Assembly: GCA_947472655.1 (NCBI GenBank)
Contig: CANJCG010000084.1
Coordinates: 1-6,874, forward strand
Reading direction: 5' to 3'
DNA from: Actinomycetota bacterium
GTDB taxonomy: Bacteria; Actinomycetota; Actinomycetes; S36-B12
Length of the DNA stretch: 6,874 nucleotides
Both the position numbers and the translations under genes were made by a program. Below the pieces are notes generated by a model that worked only from the letters and a program-made list of their open reading frames with translations, made no database searches and was not told the DNA's origin. Shown here piece by piece: positions 5,572 through 6,874 of the stretch (its first letter is position 1; the number at the start of each line of letters is the position of its first letter).

Positions 5572-6570
5572 ATGACAACAGTTGCCCTAGATCTCCTTGG
5601 CGGAGATGGGGCTCCTGGCGTTGTCGCAGACGCAGCGGCGGCACTGCTTGCGAATTCGGCGAATACCGGCCTCAGACTTGTCATAGTTGGACCAGTCGAT
5701 GTCGCGCGCGATCAATTAGTGGCGCGAGGTGTGGATTTAGATCGGGTCACGTTATTGCCTGCAGCCAGCGGTGTCAGCATGGACGCTGCACCACTTGAAG
5801 TTGTACGAACTGATGCCCAACGAGAATGTGCCGAGACCACGGTTGTCGTTGCAGCCCGAGCCGTGCGAGATGGACTCGCCGATGCTTGGGTGTCGGTGGG
5901 TCATACCGGAGCATCGGTGGCATCGGCAGTTTTGACTCTGGGACGTATTCAAGGGATGTTGCGCCCAGCACTTGCCGTTGTGGTTCCGGCTCTTGCCTCG
6001 CCCGTAGTCCTGCTCGATGTTGGTGCGACTACCACTGGTTCAGTTGGAACCCTCGAACAATTTGCCCTAGCTGGTCACGCCTTTGCGCGAGCAGTTGGTG
6101 TCAGCAATCCCGCTATTGGGCTTCTGACCATTGGTTCTGAATCTGGCAAAGGTGACGAGCTGCGCATTGAAGCAGACGCACACTTACACGAGGTTCTCAC
6201 GGCACGGGGCTTGGTATATGCAGGTCCCGTCGAAGGTTTCGATGTGACCCGTGGCAGCAGAGCACAAGTCATCGTTACTGATGGATTCACTGGAAACGTC
6301 GTTTTGAAAAGCATCGAAGGTGCAGCAGCCTGGGCTGCACACCAAATCGGATTGGCCTATGGCGATCCTGGACCAGCGCGCGGTGTTGTTCGCGCCGCCG
6401 CCGCCGGCTCTTTCGCTGGAGGACTCCTTCTTGGAGTTGATGGCGTAACTGTGGTTGGCCATGGTGCCGGTACGGCTGCACAAGTCATTGGTTGCGTGGA
6501 GCTTGCTCAGCGTGCGGTGGAACAAAACTTGATTGGCAATATCAGCGCGGCTTTGGCGGACTTTCAATGA
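5572..6570 (+). CDS. plsX: PlsX-family phosphate acyltransferase, divergent
   Basis: PlsX converts acyl-ACP and inorganic phosphate to acyl-phosphate, the acyl donor for PlsY in phosphatidic acid synthesis; it is a peripheral membrane enzyme. The 332-residue length is normal. The fold signatures are present: VALDLLGGDGAP (4-15), TLGRIQGMLRPALAVVVP (122-139), LLDVGAT (147-153), AIGLLTIGSE (181-190), and DGFTGNVVLKSIEG (237-250). Several positions usually conserved are changed: SVGHTG where SAGNTG is usual, DVGAT where DVGAN is usual, AGGLLLG for the GAPLLG region, and GHGAG for the KxHGS region. The start is the ATG at 5572, where family homology begins, but there is no clear Shine-Dalgarno site and the start is 7 bases after the rpmF stop, so translation is probably coupled. 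The family is sure; full catalytic competence is less so. It overlaps the next gene by 4 bases. Confidence 0.88.
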   Translation: MTTVALDLLGGDGAPGVVADAAAALLANSANTGLRLVIVGPVDVARDQLVARGVDLDRVTLLPAASGVSMDAAPLEVVRTDAQRECAETTVVVAARAVRDGLADAWVSVGHTGASVASAVLTLGRIQGMLRPALAVVVPALASPVVLLDVGATTTGSVGTLEQFALAGHAFARAVGVSNPAIGLLTIGSESGKGDELRIEADAHLHEVLTARGLVYAGPVEGFDVTRGSRAQVIVTDGFTGNVVLKSIEGAAAWAAHQIGLAYGDPGPARGVVRAAAAGSFAGGLLLGVDGVTVVGHGAGTAAQVIGCVELAQRAVEQNLIGNISAALADFQ

Positions 6571-6788
6571 TGGCAGCAGTGTCATCGGCCTATAGCCGCG
6601 TTCTGGGTCATGAAGTTTCGATGCGTGAAGACACACCCGTGAGCGCATTTGGTCCATGGTTGGAGATTGCAGTGCTGGTTGCAACCGCATTGAAAGAGTC
6701 AACAGGTATTGCATTGTCGGACACACAGCTTCATTCCGCTCGTATCGCCGGCGACTTAGTTGCTGGTCTTGAAGCGAATTCACTATGA
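6567..6788 (+). CDS. Acyl-carrier-protein-like protein lacking the phosphopantetheine serine
   Basis: The product has 73 residues, is acidic to neutral and is predicted helical. Placement between plsX and rnc is where acpP is found in Firmicutes operons. The pattern REDTPVSAFG - (helix) LEIAVLVATALKESTG - IALSD - ARIAGDLVAGLE matches the ACP layout of helix I end, loop, helix II, then helix III/IV (compare E. coli ...[20 protein letters not shown]...IPDE...). The GADSL motif is replaced by GPWLE (29-33): the residue aligned with Ser36 of E. coli ACP is Leu32, or is deleted if a one-residue gap is allowed. The nearest serines, 26 and 45, are outside the motif. The coding frame is clean, so this is not an obvious frameshift. 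It starts inside the plsX stop (ATGA; a second ATG follows at 6570) and ends inside the rnc start (ATGA). It may be a non-acylated ACP-fold partner or regulator; fold assignment is by eye. Confidence 0.6.
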   Translation: MMAAVSSAYSRVLGHEVSMREDTPVSAFGPWLEIAVLVATALKESTGIALSDTQLHSARIAGDLVAGLEANSL

Positions 6789-6874
6789 CCGAAAGACTTA
6801 CAGATGTGCGGTTAGCACAGTTGGCACAACTTCGTACGGAGCTCGGCGTTCAAGTCAGCGACGAACTTTTGCAC
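6785..6874 (+). CDS. rnc: Ribonuclease III, N-terminal fragment (cut by window end)
   Basis: RNase III cleaves double-stranded RNA, including the 16S/23S precursor. Only 30 codons are visible: MTERLTDVRLAQLAQLRTEL and then GVQVSDELLH. The pattern LG-V-x(2)-DELL-x is the segment just before ALTHRSY in actinobacterial RNase III (mycobacterial example, from memory: LGVDLPDELLSLALTHRS). The catalytic residues are beyond the window. The start overlaps the preceding stop by 4 bases. Position after rpmF/plsX/acp-type genes is the normal one for rnc. The call rests on a short match plus context. Confidence 0.8.
   Translation, partial: MTERLTDVRLAQLAQLRTELGVQVSDELLH

Noticed and set aside
5752..6140. 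Other open frames on both strands within plsX
   Set aside because: They overlap the conserved PlsX frame and show no domain or ribosome binding site.
6394..6405. Four tandem GCC units in plsX
   Set aside because: A short run encoding alanines in frame; too short to count as a functional repeat.
6492..6566. Upstream extension of the ACP-like gene (Cys-rich segment) inside plsX
   Set aside because: This stretch is the shadow of the conserved plsX 3' end; the ATGA overlap at 6567 is the natural start.

Overview
The window looks like a chromosomal housekeeping segment from a member of the Actinomycetota. Three things suggest this. The gene order recG - rsmD - coaD - SepIVA-like coiled-coil gene - DUF177 - rpmF - rnc, with rpmB and thiL just upstream, is the one I know from mycobacteria and Streptomyces. 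The RecG, L28, DUF177 and SepIVA-like proteins resemble actinobacterial versions most closely. GTG and TTG starts are frequent. Base composition, judged by eye on a few lines, is only moderately GC-rich (low to mid 50s percent), and genes are packed with 4-base overlaps. That would fit a compact, perhaps aquatic, actinobacterium rather than a high-GC soil species, but the genus cannot be read from this piece.

Layout. Positions 1-351 hold the 3' end of thiL (thiamine-monophosphate kinase, + strand). It converges on rpmB (ribosomal protein L28, - strand, 405-593), and a strong hairpin terminator lies between them. rpmB and recG are divergent across a 165-base gap (594-758). From recG to the window end everything is on the + strand: recG (759-2966), rsmD (2963-3547) and coaD (3551-4036) are tightly coupled. 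A 95-base gap then leads to a short SepIVA/DivIVA-like gene (4132-4647). A 121-base gap rich in inverted repeats precedes a second cluster: DUF177 (4769-5341, TTG start), rpmF (5391-5564, GTG start, only 57 aa), plsX (5572-6570), a 73-aa acyl-carrier-protein-like gene (6567-6788) and the start of rnc (from 6785, cut by the window end). No gap exceeds 300 bases, and I see no tRNA, rRNA, mobile element or CRISPR.

How the genes fit together. The first + block combines replication-fork repair (RecG), 16S rRNA methylation (RsmD) and coenzyme A synthesis (CoaD). The second combines ribosome biogenesis (DUF177, L32, RNase III) with entry into phospholipid synthesis (PlsX and an ACP-like protein). 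CoA is the source of the phosphopantetheine arm of real ACPs, so coaD, plsX and an acp-type gene form a logical lipid theme.

The most unusual item is the ACP-like gene. It sits where acpP sits in the plsX-...-acpP-rnc operons of Firmicutes and keeps the ACP helix pattern. However, the Asp-Ser-Leu phosphopantetheine site is replaced by Pro-Trp-Leu-Glu, so it should not be able to carry an acyl chain in the normal way. The adjacent PlsX also departs from the family at several normally conserved positions. Together they may be a repurposed, non-canonical PlsX/ACP pair.
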